Shown: positions 64,000-64,000 of the stretch, one piece after another
Numbering within the stretch: the stretch's first letter is position 1
Layout: each line of letters opens with the position of its first letter
Origin: Gonocerus acuteangulatus
Taxonomy: Eukaryota; Arthropoda; Insecta; Hemiptera; Coreidae
Reading direction: 5' to 3'
Length of the DNA: 64,000 bases
Assembly: GCA_946811695.1 (NCBI GenBank)
Contig: OX328126.1
Coordinates: 7,454,197-7,518,196 of the forward strand
Notes under the pieces: generated by a model
What the model saw: only the letters and a program-made list of their open reading frames with translations
Told to the model about the DNA's origin: nothing
The model's database searches: none
Program-made: the position numbers and the translations under genes

Positions 64000-64000
64000 T

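Overview
This window is animal DNA, almost certainly from an arthropod with a large, AT-rich, transposon-crowded genome. The evidence is spliced genes with GT-AG introns, an invertebrate-type fascin, a gustatory-receptor-like membrane protein, and dense SINEs, LINEs, MITEs and Penelope-like debris. The sequence does not settle insect versus chelicerate versus crustacean. Four host loci can be supported. (1) The last four coding exons of a fascin (actin-bundling) gene, + strand, 20261-26380. Everything left of 20261 is therefore probably one very long fascin intron. (2) An uninterrupted ORF for Integrator subunit 14 (INTS14), - strand, 31796-33214, tail-to-tail with fascin. (3) A truncated gustatory-receptor-like ORF, - strand, 46364-47215. 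(4) The first four coding exons of the RNA methyltransferase NSUN6, + strand, 53509-58382; its catalytic domain is not seen in the window. Two further exon-like stretches (61177-61406 and 63307-63534) are not recognised.

Layout: 0.1-1.8 kb is an 18-copy array of a 96-bp unit. 2-20 kb is a nest of MITEs and SINEs that includes a hAT relic carrying a 9-copy, 80-bp array, a Penelope-like (PLE) 3' end with GIY-YIG endonuclease remains, and a 5S-rRNA-headed SINE. 20-28 kb holds the fascin exons and 3' region with foldback elements. 29-32 kb has a 38-bp repeat array, a pogo/Tigger relic and INTS14. 34-41 kb has nested MITEs and a nearly complete but broken I-type LINE with gag-like ORF1, endonuclease, RT and RNase H. 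41.7-43.2 kb is a degenerate minisatellite built on GCCACGCCACT-like words. 45-47 kb has an inverted near-identical copy of the 9-10 kb repeat, another PLE 3' end and the receptor. 48.4-52.4 kb is a LOA/R1-type LINE. 53.5-58.4 kb holds the NSUN6 exons, split by SINEs and MITEs. 58.5-64 kb has repeats and three more LINE or SINE fragments.

The most interesting signals concern mobile-element biology. Three hammerhead-ribozyme-like motifs keep a paired stem II despite changed sequence, and at least two sit in PLE 3' ends. A SINE family uses the same tail behind either a 5S rRNA head or tRNA heads. Two kinds of hAT-type MITE share an internal core but have unrelated terminal inverted repeats. A G/C-run MITE family occurs in seven copies, most with recognisable 8-bp target duplications, which allows the nesting order to be read. 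No CRISPR array, operon or prokaryotic system is present.
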